Origin: Hexactinellida sp. DTS-2022
Lineage: Eukaryota > Porifera > Hexactinellida
DNA: 64,000 bases
Assembly: GCA_028753945.1 (NCBI GenBank)
Contig: JAPNXP010000006.1
Coordinates: 1,612,001-1,676,000 of the forward strand
Direction of reading: 5' to 3'
Part shown: positions 11,811 through 25,000 of the stretch, in pieces
Numbering within the stretch: the first letter of the stretch is position 1
How the letters are laid out: each line of letters opens with the position of its first letter
Translations under genes and position numbers: made by a program
Notes under the pieces: model-generated
Databases searched by the model: none
Seen by the model: only the letters and a program-made list of their open reading frames with translations
Told to the model about the DNA's origin: nothing

Positions 11811-12458
11811 CAGTAGAACCTCGTTCATAAGAACACGGTACTATTTTCAGTTCCCCATATCCCCTCAATACAAAAATTCAAAATTTACTTTTGAGTAGTA
11901 ATTTACTGTCCCTTGTAAGTAATTGTTTTGACGGAAATGGACCCCCCTACAGTTTTGGACCGGGGGTTCCATTTCCGTCAAATATGTAAAATATAGATAG
12001 TGTTTGATGGATTTGGACCCCCCTTTACAGATTTGGACCCCCCTTTAATAACATAGTAAATAACCTATGAGTTTATTAAAACTGAATTTACTTATTGTAA
12101 TTTTCATTAATTTCTCCAATTTTTTCAATTGCCTGCAATCAAGGGGCCTGAGTTTCACAGATATACACAATTATTAACTTGAGTGCTCAGTATATCTTTG
12201 TTGTTAGTGTATTGAAAAATGACACAAATTTACAGAAATGTTCAAATAAGAGAAATATCAAGAGAGTTGGGAAGTAAGCATGTATGATGACAAACAGGAA
12301 GTAAAGGCTCAATAATTATCACTTGATTATCAAGTTAAAGGGGGGTCCAAATCCGTCGAAAACTATCTATATTTTACATATTTGACGGAAATGGACCCCC
12401 CGGTCCAAATCTGTAGGGGGGTCCATTTCCGTCAAAACATAATAACGAGGTTCTAGTG
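11811..12458. mobile_element. Family-A MITE interrupted by a second element
   Basis: The left end CAGTAGAACCTCGTTC and right end AACGAGGTTCTAGTG are family-A termini. They are pushed 650 bp apart by the insertion at 11935-12438. Confidence 0.65.
11935..12438. mobile_element. Inverted-repeat element with GGACCCCCC ends, nested in a MITE
   Basis: A 504-bp element has long inverted ends beginning GTTTTGACGGAAATGGACCC and including TGTAAAATATAGATAGT. Runs of CCCCCC/GGGGGG and the repeated word TTTGGACCCCCC are conspicuous. The core has no open frame. The superfamily is not determined. Confidence 0.65.
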
Positions 12459-12808
12459 ATTCTAGGCAAACTAATTAGGATTAATTAAACTACTAGTAGC
12501 ATATTATTCATCATGATAATTTATACATACACATTAGATAGAAAATAGCAATAACAGTACTATTAAACTTGTCCAATAAATTTAAACTTCAACATATACA
12601 AAGAAACAATATGTTATTAGTACACACACAGTCTGTGTGAATATAAATATATGACTCAGTTAACAATTACTATAAATCTACCAATCCAATCAGGGGCGAG
12701 TAACACTCCACGCCGCACCTTTTGACCCACGTAGGCTCAAGCGCTGTATCATACAATATAAACAATATAGAGGGTGTTAGGTAGAGGGAGGGAGTGTTAT
12801 TAAAATGA

Positions 12809-13062
12809 TCAGTAGGCGTCGGAAATGGGGCGGGAGTGACCACGCCCGATGGTGGTTTGCTCTATTATCTTGGTCAGACGCAGTATTATCTCCCCCAGGA
12901 GAGGTCTCTGTCCACAGTCCCCTTTCCAGCAGGCCTCCATCAGGTCCCAGGCCTCCAGACTGAAGGAGCTCAGTCTCTCCGGCCGGAGGCCCTTCTTCAC
13001 CAGAGACCAGAGCTCGTCCTTGGTAGAGCAGCGGTCGAAATTCCTAGGAAGATGCACCACGC
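12809..13062 (-). CDS. DSTYK: DSTYK exon 11 (last coding)
   Basis: Acceptor CCTGTGTAG. Reads [18 protein letters not shown], then [19 protein letters not shown], and stops after PISDAY. It matches the family's CASKDHLW and RPLLG motifs. The 3' UTR is to the left. Confidence 0.92.
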
Positions 13063-16000
13063 CTACACAGGAAAGTAAGTTAGACATTAAAGTATTACTC
13101 CTTTAACTGTCTAAGGTCCCCGGGTGTAAGTGCTAAAGAGTATTTAATACCGATTAAGTATCCACAATAATGCAGTTCTATATTTATTATTGTAAGATTG
13201 TGCATCAGATTTTGTAGGGGAATACATGGCTGTGGTTTAACCTATTGGAGAGGTATAAGATTATAAGAACATGCTTGCATCTAGGAGCGTGAAAATGTGA
13301 TATATTCCTCATGGACCTTAACGCGTTAAGGCCCATGAGGAATATATATCACATTTTCAAATGCTTTCGTTATAACGAAAGCATTTTTTAAAGCAAACAA
13401 ACAGGCGCTATACATAGGCATGCCCAACACTTATGCCCAATAATGATAAACCATATTTGAATTTCAAAATACATGTTTGCAACTAAGAACATAATTGTTT
13501 TGTCAATTATATTTCAATTAGTAGGTGTGTAAATTTAATAGTTACAGCTTGTCTGGAGCCAGTTTGTTAGTACACTCAAACCTCCCTTATCCGGGCATTG
13601 TCGTCCGGAGGGTGCCCGTAACTGGGAATTTGGAGGATCTCAGAAATGCATTGGCTGGTATATGTGCAATCCCGAAGTGTCCAATCCATATTTTCTAGAT
13701 TCATTCAAAAATCGAAAACTGATGTTTTTAACTGGTTGGTGGATAATATAAGATATGTATTTGTTATAGTATTTTGTCATTAAACTCCATTATTGGTTAA
13801 ATTATTATACATATTTATCTTGGTTTCACACCAATAAGGCTGCCCATATCTGAGAGGTCCGGATCTCGGAGGTTTGAGTGATATGCAAGCAATAAGAATA
13901 AATATACAGTCGACTCCGCTTAATAGAGTCACCTCGGACCAGGTTGCTTTGACCGGTTAATTAAGCGAATAAATCCATTAACCGAAAATATTTTAAGACA
14001 AAATGTAATTCCGTCCTATAAATCCAAGTGAAATTTTGACCCGATTAAGCAGTGAAATCTATTAACTGGTGGCTCTATTAAGCGGAGTCGACTGTATATA
14101 GTACAGTAGGAGGTTTAAAGAGTTTATCTAAGTATAAAGTACTGAATAAGCAGATTCCAAGATCTCTGGCTATTCCTGGAGAGAATTCTAAGACAATATT
14201 TCAGGAAATGGTTTGGCTTAGGAAACAACAGATAAATTAAATATTATTTTCGTTAAACTTAGATTTTCGTTGAAACTATAATTAATCTGTCTAGAATTAC
14301 TAAATTAGTTCAGGGTTTATAGAACTAAAGTTTAGAGTCATCTAATAACATTCATTGCAGTTGTACTAGAACTATATGTATTGTTAGATTAATATATCTA
14401 AATAAGTAGGTATGCTGTGCGATTATAAGTTCCGGAATGTTTGAGACATTTACTAATATAATTTCAAGCACTGTAACATCAACTGACCAGCGAAGCAGTA
14501 CCAGAATAGAATCCCAAGAGCGTACACATCAACTGACTGGTCGTACTTCCCACTGAACAGCTCTGGGGCCATGTGTATAGGAGTCCCCACTATGGAGTGA
14601 GTCATCATAGCTTCTGGCTTACAGAAGCCGAGATCTGTGATCTTACCGCGATTATCTGCGTCCAGCTGCAGATATAAAAACCAATGAGATAAGAAAAGTG
14701 TTATGTAGTTAATGAAAATAACATAAATATATCCCATAGCTATAAATCCAGTTAGTTTATTCATAATCTCAAACGCTAATATAACATTCCTATGTTATAA
14801 GCAGCTACTAGGAAAATAAGAACTCCTTTCTCAACGTGAGACGAGTATGATTATTTAAGGTATATTGATTGGAGACTCAATGGAGAGTATAATAACAAAT
14901 CAAGTTGTTAACGATAAAAGCATCAGATTATGACTTTCATCCAATTATAATTTAGTGAGCAATTGTGAGGTAAGAAACACGTGGGGTTCAGTCACAAATT
15001 CAGACCAGAATTTAAGTTGAAAAACCAATTAAGACATTTACAAATAAAATTATAGAAACGCTTTGTACTCATCAGAAATGTCACATCAGTTATAGGTACT
15101 ATTAGTATGCTCAGAGTATACAATATAAATAACGAGCGAGCAGACGTGTGTAAGGAGGGACTCATAGAGTTGCTAGGAATAGCAGAGCGCTGGGAAATAG
15201 CTGGTACTCCTCCAGGCTTCTGCTGGTGTCGCTTAGGGTTGCTGCCCTCGGGTAGTTAGACTTCAGAACCCAATTATTGTCCCTGCTAGGAGCGCTAGAA
15301 TTAAGTATGGACATAACTTCAGCTACAGTACTGGTACGAGGTAGAGACAATCTGAACACTTCCGAACCGTCTAGTGAACGAATTTTTAAGTGAACCAGTT
15401 TGCCAGGATCTGCATCGGAATTATTGGAGTGCAGACAGGTTAGCTTAATCGGTGTTGGTTTAGGATTTAGCTTTGCTTCGATCTCAGATCGTATGTCTAT
15501 TACCTTTCCCTTCTTAACCACACTGGCAGGGAGTTTGCTTAGGAATCTCTCGATAGGAACAGGCGCTTGCGGGCGATCACTCGTTTTCTTCCAGTTAGCG
15601 CCGTTCAGCGGACTCATCGCGTCCTCGTACAGCCCCGCCAGCGGCCTGGGACTCGGGGTAACCACGGTGCCGCCCAGCGTGTACCCCACACCCGGGAACC
15701 GCTGCTTGAGCCGCGGGTCCTCGTACTCCAGGTCTCTTCTGTCAAACACGTCAAACGGGAGTCCCCCGGGACACCGGCCTGTCAGCTCCTGGGGGAAACA
15801 CCCGTCCTGGATGTCCTGAATAACTTGGAATGAACTGGGGTCTGTGTAAGAGCGGAACGGCCCTTGGAACAGCATATAGCCATTTCGGTATAAAGTGAGA
15901 GGTATCGTGTCTGGCCTGCGAAATCTAGCACCCCCGCTCGTCTTAACAACTTCAGCTTTCTCTCCCAGCAGCAGGTTCAGTGCTTTCACGTTTCTCACTA

Positions 16001-19000
16001 GCAGATTGAAGTCTACATTAGCCGCCATGCTGGCGGGAGTTGCTGACTCGGGCACCCATACACTGCCACTCAGCTCTGTGCTGAGATTGCTGCGCATCAA
16101 GGCTAGACTGGGAGTCACGCGGTCAGGGCCCTCTCCCAGGCCCGTATCTGTGTCTGCGCGCGGGAGCTCGTCCTCCTCCTTGCCGATCCAAATCAGACCG
16201 TAGTCGCTGAGGAACTCCTCCATATCGGATATCTGTCGCTGTAACAGCGAGCACCTGGACTCCAGCTCGGCCAGTCTCCCGGGCCGAGTGGCTCTCTCGT
16301 AGGCGGCTTCGTAGTAGCCAGCCCTCCCCTCCAACTCCCGGACGTACTCCTTCCTGGAGAGCAGCTCCTTGTTAGACGCGACGAGCTGTCTCTCTGTGAC
16401 GCGCAGCTTCTTCGTGAGCGAGGTCAGCAGCTCCGTGTCGCCTGTCTCGCTGAGCAAGGAGGGCACGCTAAGCATCTTAGAGAGCACAGGCGGGTTAAGG
16501 CCTAGCTTCTTCTTTTGGGCCCGCTTGACATCTCGCACTATAGCGGCTTGTGTTCCACTGTCCATGTCAAGGAATAGAGACTCAAAGGAGTGCGAGGTTG
16601 GGATGTTGGGCGGGGAGAGGGGAAGAATATCGGGAGGGAAGGAGACGTCTTGCTCGTCCGTATTCCCAGCTGTCATTCTGAAAGCTACGTTACGAGCTAG
16701 CGGCAGCTTCTTGCGCTTGTTGAGGCTGGAGAGGGGAGTAGCCATCTATCTCACTACTCTTACGTAGCAATTAACGCACACAAATACATATGTTATGTCA
16801 GGGATCGCAACATCACATAGTCAGACAAAAGACAAATATATTGTGCGACAACCTATAGCAATAATTATAGTATTGTACAGTTGGGAACGGCTAGCTAAGT
16901 GTATTTAATGCATCAGTACTAAACTTGTGCGCAGGTTTAATTGGAATTTCAAGAGATATCGTAGCAACAGTCAATGTTGAAAGGATTGAAATAGTGAATA
17001 AGTAAGAACTTTGCACTGTGATAATATAATGTAAATCATAAAATTCTGATAAAATAATTATGTGATTGTAAACGTAAACTAAGAAATAAACAATATTTAT
17101 AAACAATATATGATTTAAGTTGTGATATGTCAAAAAAACTCAAAAAATAATCAGAAACTTGCTAAAACTCTTGCTAAAAAAAGAATCCCAGTTAGACGTA
17201 ATGACAACATGTGAGTAGCAGGGAATAGTTGGAAATATTCGAGTAGGTTAAATTGATTTTCAGATCTCAAAGGGAATTATCCCAAATGAAATGAGAGACT
17301 ATAAAATTCACTTTCATAACATGATTGGATAGTAATATGTAGTTAAATTCAGGGCTGATAACAGTTATTAAATTAAGGAGAATAATTATATTTTCAATAA
17401 TGGATGGTAACTATTATGAATGGACTAGTTAAGACTAAATGGATGAATCACATAACGTTGATGATAACAAATTGTCCAGTAGACTCTGGACCAGGCCATA
17501 CGGCACGAGGTGTGTTAACTTCGCACCTAAGCGCATACAAAATATCGCTCTAGTAAAAATAGCCCAGGCGATATCGAGCGAAGAGACAAATATAATTACC
17601 AAAATGGAGTTTATAATGAGTATATCAATTTAATGCCACGGTGCGACCCAAAAGTTCATGAAACACCAAAGAATCAGAACATCAATTATTCAGGAAATAA
17701 AGGGACCCCCAAGGGAAAATAACGCGAATTGGTTTTAATAATTAACACGAAAATTGCCTAAAATAAGGTAGAATACAAAAGTAATCACCCCCATAAAAAA
17801 ATAGCGAATAAGAATATACTACCAGTACACTGAGTAAATTTATTTATCTAATATTAGTCGCATTACGATTATCAACCAACTATACTAAATAAATTGTATC
17901 AACGTGTGATATTCTCGAAAAGTAACAAAAATTATTGTTCACAAAATGGCCTAAAAACAATAATCGCCATTGAATACATACGGTATATGGAATGGTGAAC
18001 TAAGAGGTGTGTTCTAGAATATTCGTTCGTTGAGAGAAGTTACGATCAGTTTTAATCCCTGAACTAAATTACAAATTAATTTGTAAGCAAATGTTAGCAG
18101 ATCCTACAATGTGAATGTTAATTCCAAGTGTGACACCTCAAAGTTCATATTTAATGATTAGTAATAAATTAGGAATCCTATAATTATAATAACATAAACC
18201 ATTAATAAGAATGTTCAATTAACATTGTATGTAGCCAGGTTATACTACCCGATCATAGATGTGAGTGCTATGTCGAGTGAAAAGACTGGCAACTGTGCCC
18301 TCTAGTTTTAAATCAGAACAATAATTATTGTCTGATAGGTTTGAGAGGGCGGGAAGATGTGAAATATCAAATAAATCCCAAACTAAGCGGAAATCATTGA
18401 CTTATGGGAAATTAATATAAATATAACTACTATACTATAAGGTTATTAAAGTCTGCGTTGCAAAAGGAAAGTGTCGAATATAAGAACATACATATTTCTC
18501 AACTCCAACGATGTTTGTATAATTCTATCCACTGTAAAGTAAAATGCTTAATGCAATATAACTAATTGGTTTTACTCATTAAATTTAAAAGTCGAGTGCT
18601 CTATTTGCAAGTGACCCCAAATAAGTAAATTTGAGCAGAACACGACTTTCTACTAGAAGAACTCACTGTAGTTATAATGAGTTCATTATATTGTATTGAG
18701 CAAAGCCAGTAATTACTTATATAAGTAACAAATAACTTATATAGAGCTTAGCTCTAGTAGAGTTCAGTTTTTCAGTATGTGTATTCAGGTACTGGGAAAG
18801 GTCAGTTTTTCCCAGAGTTTGAAATTGACCTTTAGAAAGTAAGCCTGGGCTTTTAGTATGGGAAAAAAATTTAACTCTACTAGAGCTCAGCTCTATATAA
18901 GGATTCTCTATAAGTATATGTATTTCATATGAGTAATTACTAATTAGATAAGCGTGAAATAAGTAAATTTAAACTCATTGCATTAACAAAGTACATAAAA

Positions 19001-22000
19001 AACAAACTAAAAAAACAACACAAACCATGGTTTGTTTACTCTTCCAGTTGCTACAACATTGCTACAAATATCCATTAACTTAATCCAGTGGTTCCCAACC
19101 TTTTAAACTCGTGAACCCCTGATACCCGAAAATTTGGTGGTGCACCCCCAGGGCCCAGGACATACCTAAGTCTAAAGGATTCTATTGACGAGGGCATCGA
19201 TTATAAAAACAGGATGGGAGTGAACATAATATGGTCTCATTAGGATGAAAAGCGTCAGTTAGTAAAAATATCACAAGGTTAATCTAGGTATACATCGATT
19301 TATAGACGAGCGAGCGCAGTGAGCGAGAAAAATTTTCTGGGGTGAAGAGGATTTTCAAATATCATTGATTATTACTAACAATTTATGACAACAATAATTT
19401 GCTGATTTAGGGAGGATAAAATTATGAGCTGCACCAATATTGGGGTGGGAGGGGCGAATGCCCAAAGGTAGGTTGTGGTAAATGGATAGTACGGACCAAG
19501 CCCTCTTTGAAAAAGCGTCGGGTAACTTACAGAACAATAGTAATAAATCAATATAGTCGAGTAATCATAATTTAACTTGTAGATTATAACTATATTTTAA
19601 AACTTTATTTTAAAGTGCTCAATATTCACTTCACTCCTTGTCCCGCGCACCCCCAAGGGGTTCATGCACCCCAGGTTTGGAACCACTGCCTTATGCGTTG
19701 CTACAATTATCAATTAATTTAATCTGATGATTGAGCTGCGTGTTATTGTACCATGTAAACAACTTAGAAAATTCGGTGTTGATTTTTAAATTATTGCTTA
19801 AATCGTAAATTATGGGTTTCACCATGGATAAGTTGCAACATAAGTTTAATTTCTGTGTAAAAAGTACTTTGATATCCCAAGAGGGTTCGAGGATCGGGAA
19901 TGTAGTATATGTTAACACATTATTTAAAGTAAATAAGTTCTAGAATAAGAACAAAACGGGACTGAATGGCTAGGCGCAGTTGCTACACACTAATTGTGGC
20001 TTCATTGTGTCATAAAAACAATGCTATTAAACTAACATCGCACTGTATTAATAATGTTAAGAAGTTCAATATTAAAATTTTTATGGCACCCTAAAGGTGT
20101 CAGCCATAATACATAATCGGTATAATTAAATGATGAGGCAATATTTGAAGGAGGGGAAATAGGTACGGTACCCAAACAAGGATTTATCCAGAAATTTCTA
20201 TGGCCCAAAAATCTTGTCAGAGACCTGGCACCGAATTAAGTGCCAACCCAGCACCAAAATGGAATCACATTGCAAGCACTTTTGCACCTCAACCGATGCC
20301 TGGCTGGCACCTAAAAGTACAGGCCAGGCACCTAGATAAACCCCTGAATTGGAAACACTTAGGCATTAGATTGTTCTGTTGAACTTGGAAATTATTTTTA
20401 GATTTATTTAATTTATTTTTTTGAAATACAGTCAACTCCGATTAATAGAGCCACTTCGAGACCAGGTAGTTTTTACCCGATTAAGCGGAGAAACCGATTA
20501 ACAGAAAATATTGTAAGCCAAACTGTAATTCTGTCCTATAAATCCTGTGAAATTTTGACCCGATTAAGCGGAGAAACCGATTAACCGGTGGCTCTATTAA
20601 GCGGAGTTGACTGTAGTCTATTTCCACCAAATTGCTAGCTTGTTAGCCGTTAACTGGCTATGAGGCATTTGTGAAGAAGGATATAAGATACAATAGAACC
20701 TCGTTAGTAGAATACCATGGGGCAGTCAAAATTCGTTCGCCTTATCCGGAATTTGCATTCACAATTTATTGACCAATATCATTTTCAAAATATTCTATTA
20801 TTCGCTTTAGTTTTGACTCATCATTATTATGTAGCGAAGGAACTTGTAGTTGTGAATATGTTGATCGAATAAGATCAGGGGGGAGGAAAGGAATGGCCAT
20901 AAGATTTCTTATGAAAGCTGTAAATTCTTTATTTTCTCGAAATACCTGGGTCAGTCCAGCCTTCTGGATTCTTCGCCAAATTGCCTGAGTGTAATGGAAC
21001 CAACAGCCACTTAACTTCGTGGTAGGATATTCTTCTTTCAACGCGTTTCGGGCGCCTATCTCCCAATCTGACATGGCAGTAGTTGGATGTAATTGTGGAA
21101 TCATGTTGGAAATCTTGTTCAGAACAGCATGGTAAAGTTCCTCTTTTTTGGAGGTCAGGAGGCAATGGACGATTGGAAAAGTATGGCTCTCGATGGAGAA
21201 AAAAATTGTCCAAAGCTGACAAAATTGTTCAGGGACAGTGTGGAAAGTCCCATCAAATTGGATGTTTCTTATGTCTGATGCGATGTTGTATATTTGGTCA
21301 GAGAAAAAAATTACCCCTATTTGGTTTTCCAATATTACTATGGCTTTTAAATTTTCAGTAAATCTTCTAGAGGTGGGCAAAATTTCACAAAATTCCAAGG
21401 CTGTATGAGGAATCTTAGGTTGAAGTATTCTCCGTGAACGAAACATTGCTGACTCGAATGCCCAGGGTGGTCCTTAGAATTGTGGACGCCGTGGGAAGCG
21501 CCAGCGGGTCAACTGTGCCAGTTTTTGGACGTTCTTTTTTAAGAACTGCATTTGAGAAAGCATCTTTCATTAAGTTGAAATATGTTTGATATCCCTAGGC
21601 GTTCGGGGTAATATCGGCGATTAGTAGAGCCGCAATTTAAAAAACCAAGATGACATAGAAAATGTATCCGTTCGTCGTGGGGCCGCGGAAAAATTGATGC
21701 CGGGGTCATAAAAATTACGTATGAAATATTTGGTGAATTTGTCCAGCGTGTCCCGACTAAAATTCGATGTTAATTAAGCGACCTGACTATGAATAAAAGA
21801 GTTCATTACATGATGGTTTCGTTGAAACTGGACTCCATTATAAACGGATTTCGTTATAAGCAGAATTCGTTATAACCGGAGTAAAATTAAACAAGATGGG
21901 ATGGATATATATATATATGTTATGTCGATTTTGTCAAATAGTCGATTTTACAAAATCAACATCCAAAATGTCGATTTTGTAAAATCAACATACAAACTTA

Positions 22001-25000
22001 AGTTTAATTTGTAAAATAGTTGATTTTATAAAATCGACATTTTAATTAGTTGATTTTATAAAATCAACATTTTTTATTAGTTGATTTGTAAAATCGACAT
22101 TCTGAAATGTTGATTTTGTAAAATCGACATTTCAGAATGTCGATTTTACAAAATCAACTAATTAGAAATGTCGATTTTACAAATCAACAAATCAAAAATG
22201 TCGATTTTACAAAATCAACTAATTAAAAATGTTGATTTTATAAAATCGACATATTTTATTCGTTGATTTTGCAAAATCACCCTGGAATATTTTTTCATTC
22301 TAGTAAAAATTTCATTTTGCTAAAAAAAATTCTTCATACAAGTCGGTATATACTTGGATGAAGCGAATTCTGAACAAAATGCAATAAAACCTAGGCTTAT
22401 CCGAGTAATATAGCCAAAGTCGAACATTTGTTTTAGTTCCGTTGATTCATGTTGATTTTGTAAAATCGACATGTTGATTTTGCAAAATCAATATTTGACA
22501 AAATCGACATAACATATACGTATATAACTATATAACTTATTAAATGACTTCGATATAAGCGGAATTTCGTATCCATTTCGTTGTAAACGATTTTTAATAA
22601 TGTAAAAAATATAAGGATTTCCGGACCATTTAACGACTTCGTTATAAGCAGGTACTTCGTTATATCCGACTTGGCTATAACGGGAGTTGACTGTAATAGT
22701 GGTTTGTGAGTACTATGAGGATTTGAATTGAATTTTTATTAATTGTTAGTCAAAACTTGAACTCTAGTAGATCTGACTCATCTGAGCTCTATAAATTATC
22801 TCATATGATAAAATACTCATTTAGAACACAGAATAACTAAGCAGATAACTCACGAGGATGTTCTTAAGTTTGATATCCCTATGCAACAATCCCTGGTTGT
22901 GTAAGAATCTAATTCCTTCTGCCACGTCAATAGCTATCATAACTCTATCCTTATAAGCCAAGCCCTCCTTCAGGCCTATGTACAGGTCCTTAGGGAGTCT
23001 CGGCATCATCAGCAGCACAGCTGCGTTGTTGTTGCTGTAGTTCTTGTCTATCACCACTCCGATAAGCGGCACGATACGAGGGTGCGAAGGCAGCGACCTA
23101 GAGTTCAGTACTCCATTATCACTTACATCATTAATCAAATGCTAGTTCAATACGGATTACAAAACAAATTAATAAATTATACTACAGTGGAACCTGTCTA
23201 TAACGGCCACCAAGGGAGTGCAGGCCCCTATTTAAGCATTGACTTAAGGGATGGCAAAATTATTGTTTTCAGGAATAAGGGATGGCGAGGATATGACCGC
23301 GGGGAAGCACGCTGTAAGGTAGGGGGTGCAAGGGATGGCGAGTTATTACCAAGGATGGCGGGAGCCATCCCTCTCCATCCCCTAAATGAAGCCCAGGAGT
23401 GTTCAGGTTGTGACGTGACGATACAGTACAGTAACAAGGATACCTGCCCTAGAGAGGAGTAGCATCACCTGAATGCATAACTAGTTCCGCCACTGATCCT
23501 CAGTCTAAATATGTACATTGCACTCTAGTAAACACATATATAAACAGATAGTGGCCGTTATAGACAGTTTTAGAGTGATTAGGCGCCAAAAACGATGGCC
23601 GCTGGTCGTGTTGAGCAGTGACGAACAGCTGAAAAAATTGATATAATAGAGATAACTGTTCAACGAGAAAAATGCCTGAAATTGTAGTGTCACCTTTTGG
23701 AAGGAAAGATTTGAATATTATTATACACTAACCGGCCAAAAGTATTTGAACAGCAATAATTTGTATTCAGACATTTGAGTTTATACCAGCATTATAACAA
23801 TAGTAGATTCTACAAAATGGCCATTTACATGAAACGATATGTAAAGTATATTAAAACAGCAAAATTTTCGAATTTACATTTTTATGGAGGCGTTAAACTC
23901 ATTAAATATATAATTAGCTCATTAAATAATAAATTTGTGATAATTAAGATGCAATGTTAATATATTAATTCTGACAGCAGATTTGAATTCCACATAGTTA
24001 AATTGCTCTAAGTGCATAATTTCAAATCAATCCGAATATTTTCTACTGTGATACAGCCAGATTTACATTTGTGCCACTTATGCCACAAGTGGTACGTGGC
24101 AGAAACACTTATGCCACTTCGTGAATATTTTCTAAATTTAATTGAAATCACAATATTTTCATATGTATATCTATAATAAGTTATTTATAGTCATTTCAGA
24201 GTAGTTTAGATAGCCGTTAATAAGTTACCGGATGAATATTGTGTCTGCATTAAAATCCCTATTGTTCAAATACATTTGGCTGGTCAGTGTAGTATTTAAA
24301 CTAGATCCAATAATCGCAGTGTGTTATAATTTATAGAATAAGTATAGAATACTTAAAATTATACTCGTGTTTGGATATAGCAACCTACCAGGTGTAATGG
24401 AATTCTAGTGCTAAGTCATTCCAGTGTTTCTCATCAGGAGGGACTACACTCTTCACAGCGAGAGGCCCCTCTCCGCCCCACATGTTGCAGGAGTACACAA
24501 TCCCGTATTGGCCTCTCCCGATCTCTCTCCGGCAGTCCGGCATCCCGTTGTCCAGCTGGTCCTTCAGGGCTATCGACTGCAGCGAGAGACGCGCGATCTT
24601 AGGCGTGAGCACCTTTCTAACCTAATCAGTGTAAGGAGCATTAGAGTACCGTAGTTATACTATTCAGTTTGCGTAACTAAACAAACAGAGGGTAGGATAG
24701 ATTGGAATCTAATCCAAACCCAGTCCATCATCCAAACGAATTCTAAATACATAATGGATTTACATTTCCAGGAAATCCATATTATTAAAACTCGAATGTT
24801 GTTTATGTGTGTGTGCTTGTTTGTTTGTCCGGATAGTATTATAGTGATAGGGAAATAAAAATTGAAATTGTATTTGAGATAGAGACTAACTAAAGTTATA
24901 TACTGAACACGAGTTTCGCATTTACAAATTTTAATATGGGTTATTTATTGTTGTTGATTACAAAATATGTAAACAAATCATTGGAAATTATAAATGAACC

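Noticed and set aside
15400-16767. Plus-strand frames of 88-139 codons
   Set aside because: They are antisense shadows of the UBXN11-like gene, whose SEP and UBX domains are clear on the minus strand.
23082-23462. 126-codon plus-strand frame
   Set aside because: Crosses DSTYK exon 9's edge and a MITE; composition follows the repeated AAGGGATGGC words.
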